Translations under genes and position numbers: made by a program
NCBI GenBank assembly: GCA_902609415.1
Contig: CACLRR010000008.1
Span: forward strand, 1 to 36,688
Direction of reading: 5' to 3'
From: an uncultured Chlamydiae bacterium
Lineage (GTDB): Bacteria; Chlamydiota; Chlamydiia; Chlamydiales; CACLRR01
DNA: 36,688 bases
In this document: positions 8,514 to 15,643 of the stretch, in pieces
Layout: each line of letters starts with the position of its first letter
Numbering within the stretch: the first letter of the stretch is position 1
Notes under the pieces: model-generated
Told to the model about the DNA's origin: nothing
What the model saw: only the letters and a program-made list of their open reading frames with translations
Database searches by the model: none

Positions 8514-8708
8514 ATGTTTAGTTTTCGTAGTATTGGTGGTAGAAAGTTTTTTTTAGCTATCATTACAATTTTACTGGTTTCTATATTTTTAATTATTGGT
8601 AAAGTTGATTACCCTCAATGGATTAGGTGTGTTACATGGATCTTTGGATCCTATATGGTAGGAAATGGTTTTGCTGCTATAGGAAATTCACGTAGAGGTT
8701 CCAAATGA
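8514..8708 (+). CDS. Small two-helix membrane protein, phage holin-like
   Basis: This is a 64-aa protein with a strong ribosome site (AAGGAG) seven bases before the ATG. Two hydrophobic helices are visible: about residues 11-29 (FFLAIITILLVSIFLIIG) and 36-58 (WIRCVTWIFGSYMVGNGFAAI). The GRKF start, the short polar turn VDYPQW and the YMxxN ending resemble small phage membrane or holin-like proteins with a G-x-Y-x-x-x-N motif. The stop codon overlaps the next start by 4 nt (ATGA), so the two are translationally coupled. The phage link is from pattern memory and is moderate at best; the membrane topology is clear. Confidence 0.6.
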   Translation: MFSFRSIGGRKFFLAIITILLVSIFLIIGKVDYPQWIRCVTWIFGSYMVGNGFAAIGNSRRGSK

Positions 8709-8953
8709 AGAATTGTGATTTAGTAAAAATTGAGTGGTTTGATGCAATTGATGGAGAACCAGGATGGCAACATTTTGAAAAAATGAAGACCTTAGAATTA
8801 CCTAGAGTGATTGATGTAGGCTGGAAGATCCACGAGGATGACAAGAAGATTATACTTATGGCTTCTTTTCTTGATGATTTAGAGGGTGATGTAGGCGGGA
8901 GGTATGTAGCGATACCAAAATCATGGATAAACAAAGTAACGAAGCTTGCATAA
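8705..8953 (+). CDS. Small protein resembling phage-associated WxDA...GW...IPK proteins
   Basis: This 82-aa soluble protein is coupled to the preceding membrane protein by an ATGA overlap. The pattern V-x-I-x-WFDA near the N-terminus, then VGWKIHEDDKKIILMAS, a glycine-containing turn, and YVAIPKSWINKV at the C-terminus matches a small hypothetical family common in prophages (W-x-D-A, VGW, IPK-x-x-I). Its function is unknown. Together with the holin-like neighbour it may be a two-gene phage remnant, or a phage-derived module retained by the host. No other phage gene lies nearby. Confidence 0.6.
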   Translation: MKNCDLVKIEWFDAIDGEPGWQHFEKMKTLELPRVIDVGWKIHEDDKKIILMASFLDDLEGDVGGRYVAIPKSWINKVTKLA

Positions 8954-9000
8954 AAAATTGAATTTCTGCATATATAAAAACATTAATTGGTTGATTATAT

Positions 9001-9447
9001 ATGAAGGTTTTAGAGAAAAAGAAGGTTCGTTTTACAGAGAAAACTTATCTATTCTCTCTTAAAATGAATTTAGAAATTCATTTGGATAAGAAAAAAGGTA
9101 GGTCTGTTATTGCTGGTAAGTCTTTCAAGAAGGGTGATCAAATTGACATATGTACTACAATACCACTTGATGCTAAAGAGACAAAGAAGGTGATGAAAAC
9201 AGTTCTCTCAGATTATGTGTTCGGTGATCCAGACGACCCAGATTGTTCTTTTGTAGTCCTTTCGCAAGGTTCAGTTTTTAATCATTCTAAGTCTCCTAAT
9301 GCAGAGAATTACTTTGAAAAGATGAAAGGTGACTATTTTATGGTAATACGAGCAACGAAGCCTATTGCTCGTGGTGAAGAGATTACTATTAGTTACCTTG
9401 GAGATAACAAAGATAATAGAGAAGTCTGGTTCGATATTGAAGATTAA
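9001..9447 (+). CDS. Small SET-domain protein lysine methyltransferase, vSET-like
   Basis: The 148-aa protein is nearly all SET domain. GRSVIAGKSFKKGDQIDI (33-50) is the N-terminal SET strand, GSVFNHSKSPNAENY (90-104) carries the N94-H95-S96 SAM-binding motif, and ARGEEITISYL (123-133) holds the conserved GEE-x-x-x-SY with catalytic Tyr132. Size and motifs closely resemble the chlorella virus enzyme vSET (about 119 aa, FNHSKDPNA and GEEITISY). There is no post-SET cysteine cluster. Residues 1-21 are a basic extension; ATG codon 22 (9064) is an alternative start, and neither has a clear ribosome site. Chlamydiae also have NUE, a SET enzyme reported to act on histones. Targets here could be host histones, the window's own Hc2-like histone or ribosomal proteins. 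The stop overlaps that of the opposing gene. Confidence 0.85.
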   Translation: MKVLEKKKVRFTEKTYLFSLKMNLEIHLDKKKGRSVIAGKSFKKGDQIDICTTIPLDAKETKKVMKTVLSDYVFGDPDDPDCSFVVLSQGSVFNHSKSPNAENYFEKMKGDYFMVIRATKPIARGEEITISYLGDNKDNREVWFDIED

Positions 9448-11195
9448 TTTTTTACTCTTTTTCCTAAGTATACTTCATTTTGAGGAGAAATTAGAGCGAC
9501 ATTTAAACTTCCTGGATCTTCTTTATCTTCTTTAAATTCAATGATATAACCTTCATATGATGGTATAATAAAACGAGTTCTTGTCTCTGGTATTAGAGGA
9601 AAAGAATAGTAATTTTGAAGTAGTGCCTCCAACCCATGTTCTGTCTTAAGGATCTTAATTTCCCAACCATTATAGTTATAATTGCCTATGTATGCTTCAA
9701 TATCATCAACTGTTAGTTCTAGAAGATTTTTTTTAAAAGTTAATACAGAATCATCTGTAGGAAGATCCATGGTTATTGATGCAACATTACCAGAGAAATC
9801 TAGGTTAAAGAGGATTTTCATATTGTTAAAGCATACAGGAGCATTATTATTTTCAATAGAAAAGGTATTTAAAATATTATGCTTTAACGAGAATTCATAA
9901 TCGTGGAAACTTAGGTACAGTTTCTTATTTTTTAGATAGACATGGATTTCACCAAAAGCGAGATCAGAGTATGTTCCTGTATAGTCAACCAGATTATTGG
10001 TTTGTGGTTTTTTTATATTTTCATCGATTATCGTTTTAAATTTATCATCATGGACTTGAATTAGTGTACTAATTTCCTTATCAAGTACTATTGGATCAAG
10101 ACCTGTAATCATTTCAATAGCACGAGCTGTCATCACATAAGGGAAAACCGAGCCATTAGCATTTGAAAGTATTACAATAGCCGCATCATGGCTTGGAAGT
10201 ATAGCTACGTTAGAGGAAAACCCCTCAACATGGCCAGAGTGCATTATAATTTCTTGGTTCCTAAAGTCTAGAAGATACCAGCCCAGTCCATATGCTTCAG
10301 ATTGTATAAATTGATCAATAAATTGGTGTGAGCTAAAAATAGAGGAACTGATATGAAAAGAGGTCAATTCATGCCATTGTTCGACAGAAATATGGTCGCC
10401 ACCTTTAGCTATTAGTAATGCTGCCCATTTGCACATATCGTCTAGATTCGAGTTAATAGCTGCAGCAGGTGCAATCGCTGTAAGATCGATAAGTTGGGTT
10501 TTTTTGTTGTTTTCATACCCAGTAGCGCGGTCAGTTGATTCTAGGAACTTGTCAATTGTAAGAGAAGTGCTATTCATTTGAAGGGGATTAAGGATTTCTT
10601 CTTCCATTAGGTCTTCAAAGGGTCTACCTATCTTTTCTTCAAGCGCTAATCCTCCAAGCATGAATATGTTATTTTGATAGATAAAATCCTCTCTATATTT
10701 ATATAGAGGAGGTATGAAGTTAAGAAGTCTCTTTAATTCAGTACGTGAGAGGTTGCGATTAATCCATATGCCGTCATATCTAGGGAATCCAGATTGGTGA
10801 CTTATAGCATCTCTTACAGTTAAGTTTTCTTTCAGGTATCTATCGGAAAGTGAGAAGTCTTCTAATAATTCTGAGAGTGGGGTGTCCCAATGGAAGAGAC
10901 CTTTATCGATATATTTCGCTAATAAAAATGAAGTGAACGGTTTAGTCGAAGATCCAATTGGAAAAAGCGTTTCTGTTGTAACTTCCAATTTTTCTTCAAG
11001 ATTACGATAGCCATTACAGTACTTTAATACGGTTCCATCCTTATGTACAATTGCAATAGCTGCTCCAGGCACATTAAATATCTTCATGTATTTATCTAAT
11101 TCACTAGAAAGGTTATTGTTTGTAGAGGATGAATAAAGCTGATGAGTTAAGATATGAAATGATAAAATTGCAAAAAAGTATCGTTTGAAAGTCAT
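9444..11195 (-). CDS. Secreted serine hydrolase of the class C beta-lactamase/PBP-like family
   Basis: The protein has 583 aa. A signal peptide covers about residues 1-22 (YFFAILSFHILTHQLYSSS). The beta-lactamase-like domain spans about 30-360, with the SxxK motif S82-S-T-K85 in PIGSSTKPF, the YxN motif Y173-Q-N175, and the third motif H319-S-G321 in MHSGHVEGF, where class C enzymes have KTG and many esterases have HxG. The remaining roughly 200 residues include a beta-rich DUF3471-like domain (VDYTGTYSDLAFGEIHVYLK) and a second repeat of similar type (IEAYIGNYNYNGWEIKI). It is likely a D-aminopeptidase, esterase or peptidoglycan-active hydrolase in the periplasm rather than a true beta-lactamase. 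It converges with the SET gene, their stops overlapping by 4 nt. Confidence 0.85.
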   Translation of the reverse strand: MTFKRYFFAILSFHILTHQLYSSSTNNNLSSELDKYMKIFNVPGAAIAIVHKDGTVLKYCNGYRNLEEKLEVTTETLFPIGSSTKPFTSFLLAKYIDKGLFHWDTPLSELLEDFSLSDRYLKENLTVRDAISHQSGFPRYDGIWINRNLSRTELKRLLNFIPPLYKYREDFIYQNNIFMLGGLALEEKIGRPFEDLMEEEILNPLQMNSTSLTIDKFLESTDRATGYENNKKTQLIDLTAIAPAAAINSNLDDMCKWAALLIAKGGDHISVEQWHELTSFHISSSIFSSHQFIDQFIQSEAYGLGWYLLDFRNQEIIMHSGHVEGFSSNVAILPSHDAAIVILSNANGSVFPYVMTARAIEMITGLDPIVLDKEISTLIQVHDDKFKTIIDENIKKPQTNNLVDYTGTYSDLAFGEIHVYLKNKKLYLSFHDYEFSLKHNILNTFSIENNNAPVCFNNMKILFNLDFSGNVASITMDLPTDDSVLTFKKNLLELTVDDIEAYIGNYNYNGWEIKILKTEHGLEALLQNYYSFPLIPETRTRFIIPSYEGYIIEFKEDKEDPGSLNVALISPQNEVYLGKRVKN

Positions 11196-11316
11196 ATGTA
11201 TTTCCTATGTCATTTTTTTTGACAGTTTATATCACAGAATGAAATATATGTAAGGAAATATTTATCAATAAGTTAGTTAATTTTTTTTAGAGTGTCTAGA
11301 TTTTAAGAAGACCACA

Positions 11317-11351
11317 CTTTTCTAAACCTATCTTCAGTAGGTTTAGAAAAG
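11317..11351 (-). other. Strong 14-bp perfect hairpin, possible terminator
   Basis: CTTTTCTAAACCTA (11317-11330) and TAGGTTTAGAAAAG (11338-11351) form a perfect 14-bp stem with the 7-nt loop TCTTCAG. It lies 42 bp beyond the stop of the reverse-strand RING-like gene and upstream of the beta-lactamase-like gene. There is no T run immediately after the stem on the reverse strand, so it is not a classical terminator. It may stop transcription, stabilise an mRNA 3' end or bind a protein. Confidence 0.55.
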
Positions 11352-11392
11352 CATTTCATTTAGTGAGAAACATGATATAGCGTTTGATCAAA

Positions 11393-12067
11393 TTAATTTC
11401 TGATTTTAGCAGTAAATTTAATGGGGGAGTTATCCCCAAGGGGAGGCGAGGTGCTTCTTCTTCCACTAAGTGTATCTTGTTGTAGAAGAGGACTAGGTGT
11501 CTTTATGCGGTTATAATTAATTGCTACGGGGTATGTTGTAGGAGGTAAGGAGTACGAACCCATTCCTTCAGCCATACATGGAGAAGTGTATAGTCTCCCT
11601 ATGGTAAACTTCGAAGTTTTTTCAATTTTTTCAAGGGACTTTGCAACTATACGTTTTACTGCAGGATCTAATTCTTTGTCTGAAATATATACTTGTATGA
11701 GCGAAGCAGGTTCTCCGCATTTACAACAGTTGTCCAGTGTTCCTAGACCAATGCAATTTACTAGACATTGTAGGTGAAACAGGCAGGGAGTTGTACTAGC
11801 CCTATGAGAATTGTGGTGAACTTTTACTGCAACTGATCCTATACGCTTATCTATTTCTCGTTTATTAATGACAGAAGTCCGGAAACATCTCTTTGTCAAT
11901 TTTGGATTAAGATTTGTGGTTGTAAATTCGACTCCACATTTACAACAGCTCTCTTTAGGGCATTGTTTGCTGTTATATATAATGCTGATTCTAGGATCAC
12001 TCCTAGAGTCTACTGCATTATCATATACTCCAGGAATATCAGTGTCAAGACTACTTATAACAGCCAT
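11393..12067 (-). CDS. RING-like Cys/His zinc-finger protein, candidate effector
   Basis: This is 224 aa from ATG 12067, chosen over an upstream ATG because AGGAG lies six bases before it and the upstream one has none. Ligands appear in RING order: C41-x2-C44, a long insert, C95-x2-H98-x2-C101-x3-C105, then C114-x2-C117. Canonical RING fingers use C-x2-C, C-x(1-3)-H-x2-C-x2-C, C-x2-C, so this is close. The first insert (50 residues) is longer than usual, and C101-x3-C105 has one extra residue. The last roughly 100 residues are low complexity and Ser/Pro-rich. RING-type ubiquitin-ligase effectors are known from intracellular bacteria, so a host ubiquitin role is plausible but is inference. An unrelated zinc-binding module is the alternative. 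Confidence 0.6.
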   Translation of the reverse strand: MAVISSLDTDIPGVYDNAVDSRSDPRISIIYNSKQCPKESCCKCGVEFTTTNLNPKLTKRCFRTSVINKREIDKRIGSVAVKVHHNSHRASTTPCLFHLQCLVNCIGLGTLDNCCKCGEPASLIQVYISDKELDPAVKRIVAKSLEKIEKTSKFTIGRLYTSPCMAEGMGSYSLPPTTYPVAINYNRIKTPSPLLQQDTLSGRRSTSPPLGDNSPIKFTAKIRN

Positions 12068-12205
12068 ATGTTCTCCTATTTTTTTGGGTAAGATATTATA
12101 CATTAGCCGATTAAAAATCGATACTTCTCTGTTGATGTCTATTAAATCTAGTACCTGTTATTATTGTTAATAAATAATAATAAATTAATAAATTAGGTAT
12201 TTAAT

Positions 12206-12547
12206 ATGATAAATAAATGTTGTAATACAAACAGTAAGCATAATAATCTTGTAGATTATATACAAGAAACAGTAAATGCAAGGGAATTACAGATCCAACA
12301 AATGCAACAACAGATACAGTACCTTCAATATACTATACAACAGTTGCAACATCAAATACGAGTATGTTGTTGTAATAAAAAGGATAAAGAGGGGCCCTGT
12401 AAATTAAAGGATTCTTGTTCTATGAAGGCTCCTAATATGAATTGCCAACCTTGTATGCAACCTCCTTGTCAATTTCCTTCATACAGTTATCCTCATCATC
12501 ATAACCAAAGAATATACCAGAAAAATCTAGACCATCTTAAGAACTAG
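12206..12547 (+). CDS. Gln-rich coiled-coil protein with a Cys-rich tail
   Basis: This 113-aa protein is not recognised. Residues about 14-53 form a glutamine-rich coiled coil with regular heptads (LQIQQMQQQIQYLQYTIQQL). Cysteines cluster before and after it: CC at 5-6, CCC at 54-56, then CKLKDSC and NCQPCMQPPC. The tail is Pro/His/Tyr-rich. This suggests a small oligomer, possibly metal-binding or disulfide cross-linked. It diverges from the RING-like gene across 138 bp of AT-rich DNA. Only a weak ribosome site (AGG) precedes the ATG. Confidence 0.55.
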   Translation: MINKCCNTNSKHNNLVDYIQETVNARELQIQQMQQQIQYLQYTIQQLQHQIRVCCCNKKDKEGPCKLKDSCSMKAPNMNCQPCMQPPCQFPSYSYPHHHNQRIYQKNLDHLKN

Positions 12548-12601
12548 TTGGGATTCTTGAGTGAACTGCATTCTAAAAATATGATTTTATAGGGAGAGGT
12601 T

Positions 12602-13087
12602 GTGGAGAATGAAATTAGTTGTACAAAGGAGAGCTTGAGAACGTATAAAATGATAGAGAGTCAGGCCTCGCTTACACGTGAGGAGAGGAGAAGGATTAGT
12701 GCTGTTGCTAGATATCAATATGATGATAAATTAAATATGTCAGAATTAGACTCTGGATTAAGCTTAATAGAGCGATTTGTCGTTGTGCGCCCAGCCATTA
12801 TTTTGCATTTGGATGGGGTGAGTTTAAAAGCCACACACCTTAATGGAGAAGGAATTAATTATTGCTATCTAGCTGCGGTTATGAAAAAAAAAGGTCTCAT
12901 GGCATTGCTACATAAGTTGGAGGGATCTTTTTGTATGCATTCTTCCTCATCTTTTACAAATTTCTATATTGATAATTTCTACTCGCCATTGTTCGGTATA
13001 GATACTGAACTTACATTGTTTCAGGAGGAGAAATTAAACTACTTACCGGAGAGGAGTGTTCTCTTTCAAGTAGAACAGACTGCTTGA
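12602..13087 (+). CDS. Hypothetical protein, GTG start
   Basis: The protein is 161 aa, and I do not recognise the family. GTG is preferred as the start because GGGAGAGG lies just upstream. The N-terminal 40 residues are charged and helical (TREERRRISAVARYQYDD). The rest looks like a mixed alpha/beta soluble fold (IERFVVVRPAIILHLDGVSL and YCYLAAVMKKKGLMALLHKL). No signal peptide or membrane segment is visible. It lies 54 bp after the coiled-coil gene and 33 bp before the DUF502 gene, all on the same strand, so the three may be co-transcribed. Confidence 0.55.
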   Translation: MENEISCTKESLRTYKMIESQASLTREERRRISAVARYQYDDKLNMSELDSGLSLIERFVVVRPAIILHLDGVSLKATHLNGEGINYCYLAAVMKKKGLMALLHKLEGSFCMHSSSSFTNFYIDNFYSPLFGIDTELTLFQEEKLNYLPERSVLFQVEQTA

Positions 13088-13120
13088 TCAATATATAACT
13101 GAGGTGTTATTGGTTTAGAT

Positions 13121-13714
13121 ATGAAGAAACGATCAGCTGGAAACGTGATTTTAAGAGGAATTATTGGGATAGCGCCGATTGCTATCACAATAATTTTTAT
13201 TGTATGGCTCTATAAGGAATTAGAGACAATTTTTAAGAAGCCGATAATAGAGATTATAGGGCCTCAATATTATTTTCCAGGACTAGGAGTGATTGTTGCA
13301 GTTGTGTTTCTATTCTTCATTGGTCTTTTGCTTAATCATTGGATGATAAAAAAAATCTATTCTGTTTTTGATAAGCTTTTAAGAAAGATTCCCTTCTTAA
13401 AAACTATATATTCAGCAGCATACGATCTAATGAATTTTTTTAATAAAGAACAGCAGAATGCTGATCAACGAGTTGTAAAGATTGACATTGCAGGCTATGA
13501 AACAATTGGTCTAGTAACAAGGGATACGATGGAGGGAATTTATAAAGCAGAGAAGGATTTAGTACCAAGCGATTCCTGCGTTGTTTTTTTACCTTTTGCT
13601 TATCAAATTGGGGGCTTAAGTGTCATTGTTCCAAAATCTAAGATGACAAATCTTCCCCACCTTAGTGTAGAACAAGCCTTGCGTTTTTCTGTGACAGCAG
13701 GAACTAAGAGATAA
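13121..13714 (+). CDS. DUF502 family inner-membrane protein
   Basis: The 197-aa protein has two membrane helices: about residues 10-28 (GIIGIAPIAITIIFIVWLY) and 52-72 (PGLGVIVAVVFLFFIGLLLN). It continues with IPFLKTIYSAAYDLMNFF and a C-terminal soluble domain containing GLVTRDTMEG, VVFLPFAYQIGGLSVIVP and SVEQALRFSVTAG. The order P-G-x-G, IP-x-x-K-x-IY, then P-x-x-P/A-x-x-x-GG-x-x-x-x-VP is that of DUF502 (PF04367). The biochemical role is unknown. Length is typical of the family. Confidence 0.85.
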   Translation: MKKRSAGNVILRGIIGIAPIAITIIFIVWLYKELETIFKKPIIEIIGPQYYFPGLGVIVAVVFLFFIGLLLNHWMIKKIYSVFDKLLRKIPFLKTIYSAAYDLMNFFNKEQQNADQRVVKIDIAGYETIGLVTRDTMEGIYKAEKDLVPSDSCVVFLPFAYQIGGLSVIVPKSKMTNLPHLSVEQALRFSVTAGTKR

Positions 13715-13726
13715 ACATCCGCCTAT

Positions 13727-13906
13727 CTAGTACGTACTAAAACGAATTTTTGGATATATCTCTTTGATATTGTCACAGTTAGGGCATTCTAGTTGCCTGC
13801 ATCCAGTCTTTTTACACTTTTTAATTATCTGAGTCTTGTGAGAACAGATAGGGCAGTTTTTTTTTATAGTATGTATTTGATAAGATACTTGTCCCATCAA
13901 GACCAT
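13727..13906 (-). CDS. Small zinc-ribbon ORF directly downstream of, and in frame with, the SprT gene
   Basis: ATG 13906 opens 59 codons to a TAG at 13727-13729; a second ATG (13897) would give 56. The protein has six cysteines: C18-x2-C21, C31-x4-C36, and C41-x2-C44 in the context LECPNCDNI, suggesting a zinc ribbon. The frame is the same as that of the SprT-like gene upstream: only the UGA at 13961-13963 separates them, and the 18 codons between that UGA and the ATG are open. No ribosome site is visible for either ATG. It could be a separately translated small protein, a domain detached from the SprT protein by a stop mutation, or a readthrough extension. Confidence 0.55.
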   Translation of the reverse strand: MVLMGQVSYQIHTIKKNCPICSHKTQIIKKCKKTGCRQLECPNCDNIKEIYPKIRFSTY

Positions 13907-13960
13907 TAAATGATAGTTTATAGCAGTTATAATATGGAGAATGATGCTAACAAAAGCGTG

Positions 13961-15040
13961 TCAAGTTATCAAGAAAAATTTATTAGATTTATCTTGTAAT
14001 CCTTTATTTATCTTAAGCCTTTTACCCCTTTCTATACCTTTTTTAGCTGCTTTATCATCATGGATATAGCTAATAGTTGTGCACTTTAAGGAAGGGTAGG
14101 CAAGGTGAATATTTTGTGTTAGAGTGTTTTTTTGCTGAATAAGCATTGATGAGTATTTATTCTGGATTTTTTTTATACCTTGTTTATAGCCACAAGCAAG
14201 GCCCCGAAAAAAGCTATTCTTTGCTGCAAGGCCTTTTAGCATTGGTGAATTCTTCTTCTCCATCAACCAAAGCTTATCAAGGTGATGAAAGAGAAAATGA
14301 GCAGTATATTTGGCTATTTCTACATCCTCTTTTTTTCCAAAGATCTCTAGATAGACTGTACTTTTTCCATGATTCATGATTGGTTTTACAAGGAAGGATT
14401 CAAGAATTGCTGCAATTGTCTGTAGTTTTGTGGAAATTTGCTTTTGTTGAAAGATCCTTACAACAACAAATTGGTATTTATCTTCTTCAGTAAGCAAATC
14501 TTTTTCAATATGATGCTTTAGAAGCAGTTGATTTGCTTTTTCAGTGGCAAGTTGTGCTTCGAAATAATTTTTGCTTAGAGAGAGTGAGAGGAGCTTCTTA
14601 ATTTTTTTTGCAAGATCATTATTGGTAGACTTAATACTCTCTTTAGCTATTTTTGCGCGGTAGACACTTTTTGACCAACCATAATCTTTGCATATTTTTC
14701 TAAACTCTGTTCCATGATCCTGGATATTAGGTCCATGTATGATGAAGGTGATATAGTGCGCAAGCTCATGCCTTATCGTATTTAATAGTGATTCCTTATC
14801 TGTATTCAGAATATAGAGTTTGTTGATCCCTATTTCAAAGAGATAATGATTGAAGTAGCCAAGGTGATTGGGGTGTTCAAATAAAGTAAAATTTAGGGGG
14901 TAGAGGTGGTGACAATAGATGAAGTTCTTCTTTTTCACACAAATATTCATTTCCTGACTTAAAATCTTTTTTGCTTCAGCAGTGATCTTTCGTTGGAAAG
15001 CTACAAGAGTTTTTGAATAGAAGAGTAAAGTGTTTTCCAT
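13961..15040 (-). CDS. SprT-like zinc metallopeptidase with DUF2786 domain
   Basis: This is a 359-aa protein. The N-terminal SprT-like domain carries HELAH (H91, E92, H95) in NTIRHELAHY, and the third ligand is probably H109 in DHGTEF. A DUF2786-type helical segment follows at about 145-182 (KIKKLLSLSLSKNYFEAQ, then ANQLLLKHHI). The usual downstream domain comes next, with an IFGKKEDVEIA strand and SFFRGLACGYKQGI, ending in the G-x-x-x-G-KRLKINKGL helix. SprT/Spartan proteins are proteases implicated in DNA-protein crosslink processing, and DUF2786 combinations are also frequent in phages and plasmids. The SprT zinc ribbon that usually follows the peptidase domain is absent from this chain; a cysteine-rich ORF lies in frame downstream. 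Confidence 0.8.
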   Translation of the reverse strand: MENTLLFYSKTLVAFQRKITAEAKKILSQEMNICVKKKNFIYCHHLYPLNFTLFEHPNHLGYFNHYLFEIGINKLYILNTDKESLLNTIRHELAHYITFIIHGPNIQDHGTEFRKICKDYGWSKSVYRAKIAKESIKSTNNDLAKKIKKLLSLSLSKNYFEAQLATEKANQLLLKHHIEKDLLTEEDKYQFVVVRIFQQKQISTKLQTIAAILESFLVKPIMNHGKSTVYLEIFGKKEDVEIAKYTAHFLFHHLDKLWLMEKKNSPMLKGLAAKNSFFRGLACGYKQGIKKIQNKYSSMLIQQKNTLTQNIHLAYPSLKCTTISYIHDDKAAKKGIERGKRLKINKGLQDKSNKFFLIT

Positions 15041-15103
15041 AGTTTCTTAGGTTGAATTTTATAATTTTAGGTTATATAGTGTCGCATTTACAGAGAGTGT
15101 GCA

Positions 15104-15631
15104 ATGAAAAAGTTTTTTCTATTTTTATTTATGCTGCAGAGTCAACTTATTGCCGCAGATACAGTCGTAGCATTAGATACTTCAAAAGGAGAAATCCAAC
15201 TTACGCTTATTCCTGAAACTGCCCCGAAGGCGGTGGAAAATTTTCTTACACATCTTAAGAATGGTTACTACGATGGTCTTAAATTTTATCGTGTGATTAA
15301 TGGGCTTGTAATTATGAGCGGCGACCCCTTAAATGATGGAACTGGTGGCGCCTCTATTTGGGGGAGTCCTTTTGCAGATGAGATATTATCGACAGTAAAA
15401 TTTTCTGAGAAAGGTATATTAGCTATGTCAAAGGTAGGATCGATGACAAATGGCAGTCAATTTATGATTACTACAGTGGAAGCACCTTACTTTGATGGTC
15501 TTTTTACTATTTTTGGAAAGGTTACTTCAGGGTATGACATTGTAGAAGCAATTGAGATGGTCTCTGTAGACATTAATCAGTTTCCATTAGAAGATATTAT
15601 CATTAATTCAACACGTGTAATAAGCGAGTAA
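15104..15631 (+). CDS. Exported cyclophilin-type peptidyl-prolyl isomerase with altered active site
   Basis: This 175-aa protein has a signal peptide (residues 1-18, ending LIAA) and a complete cyclophilin domain: ENFLTHLKNGYYDGLKFYRVI, GDPLNDGTGGASIWG, FADEI, GSQFMITT, LFTIFGKV. The catalytic Arg (in KFYRVI) is retained. The usual GFMIQGGDP is GLVIMSGDP, so the Phe, Met and Gln of the proline-binding pocket are all changed, and the tryptophan position reads Y/F (APYFDGL). It probably folds as a cyclophilin but may have weak isomerase activity or act as a binding protein or chaperone. It is followed 12 bp later by a canonical paralogue. Confidence 0.88.
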   Translation: MKKFFLFLFMLQSQLIAADTVVALDTSKGEIQLTLIPETAPKAVENFLTHLKNGYYDGLKFYRVINGLVIMSGDPLNDGTGGASIWGSPFADEILSTVKFSEKGILAMSKVGSMTNGSQFMITTVEAPYFDGLFTIFGKVTSGYDIVEAIEMVSVDINQFPLEDIIINSTRVISE

Positions 15632-15643
15632 AAGGAGGGTGGG

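Noticed and set aside
9444-11195. True class C beta-lactamase conferring resistance
   Set aside because: The third motif is HSG rather than KTG and there are large C-terminal domains, so a peptidase or esterase is more likely.
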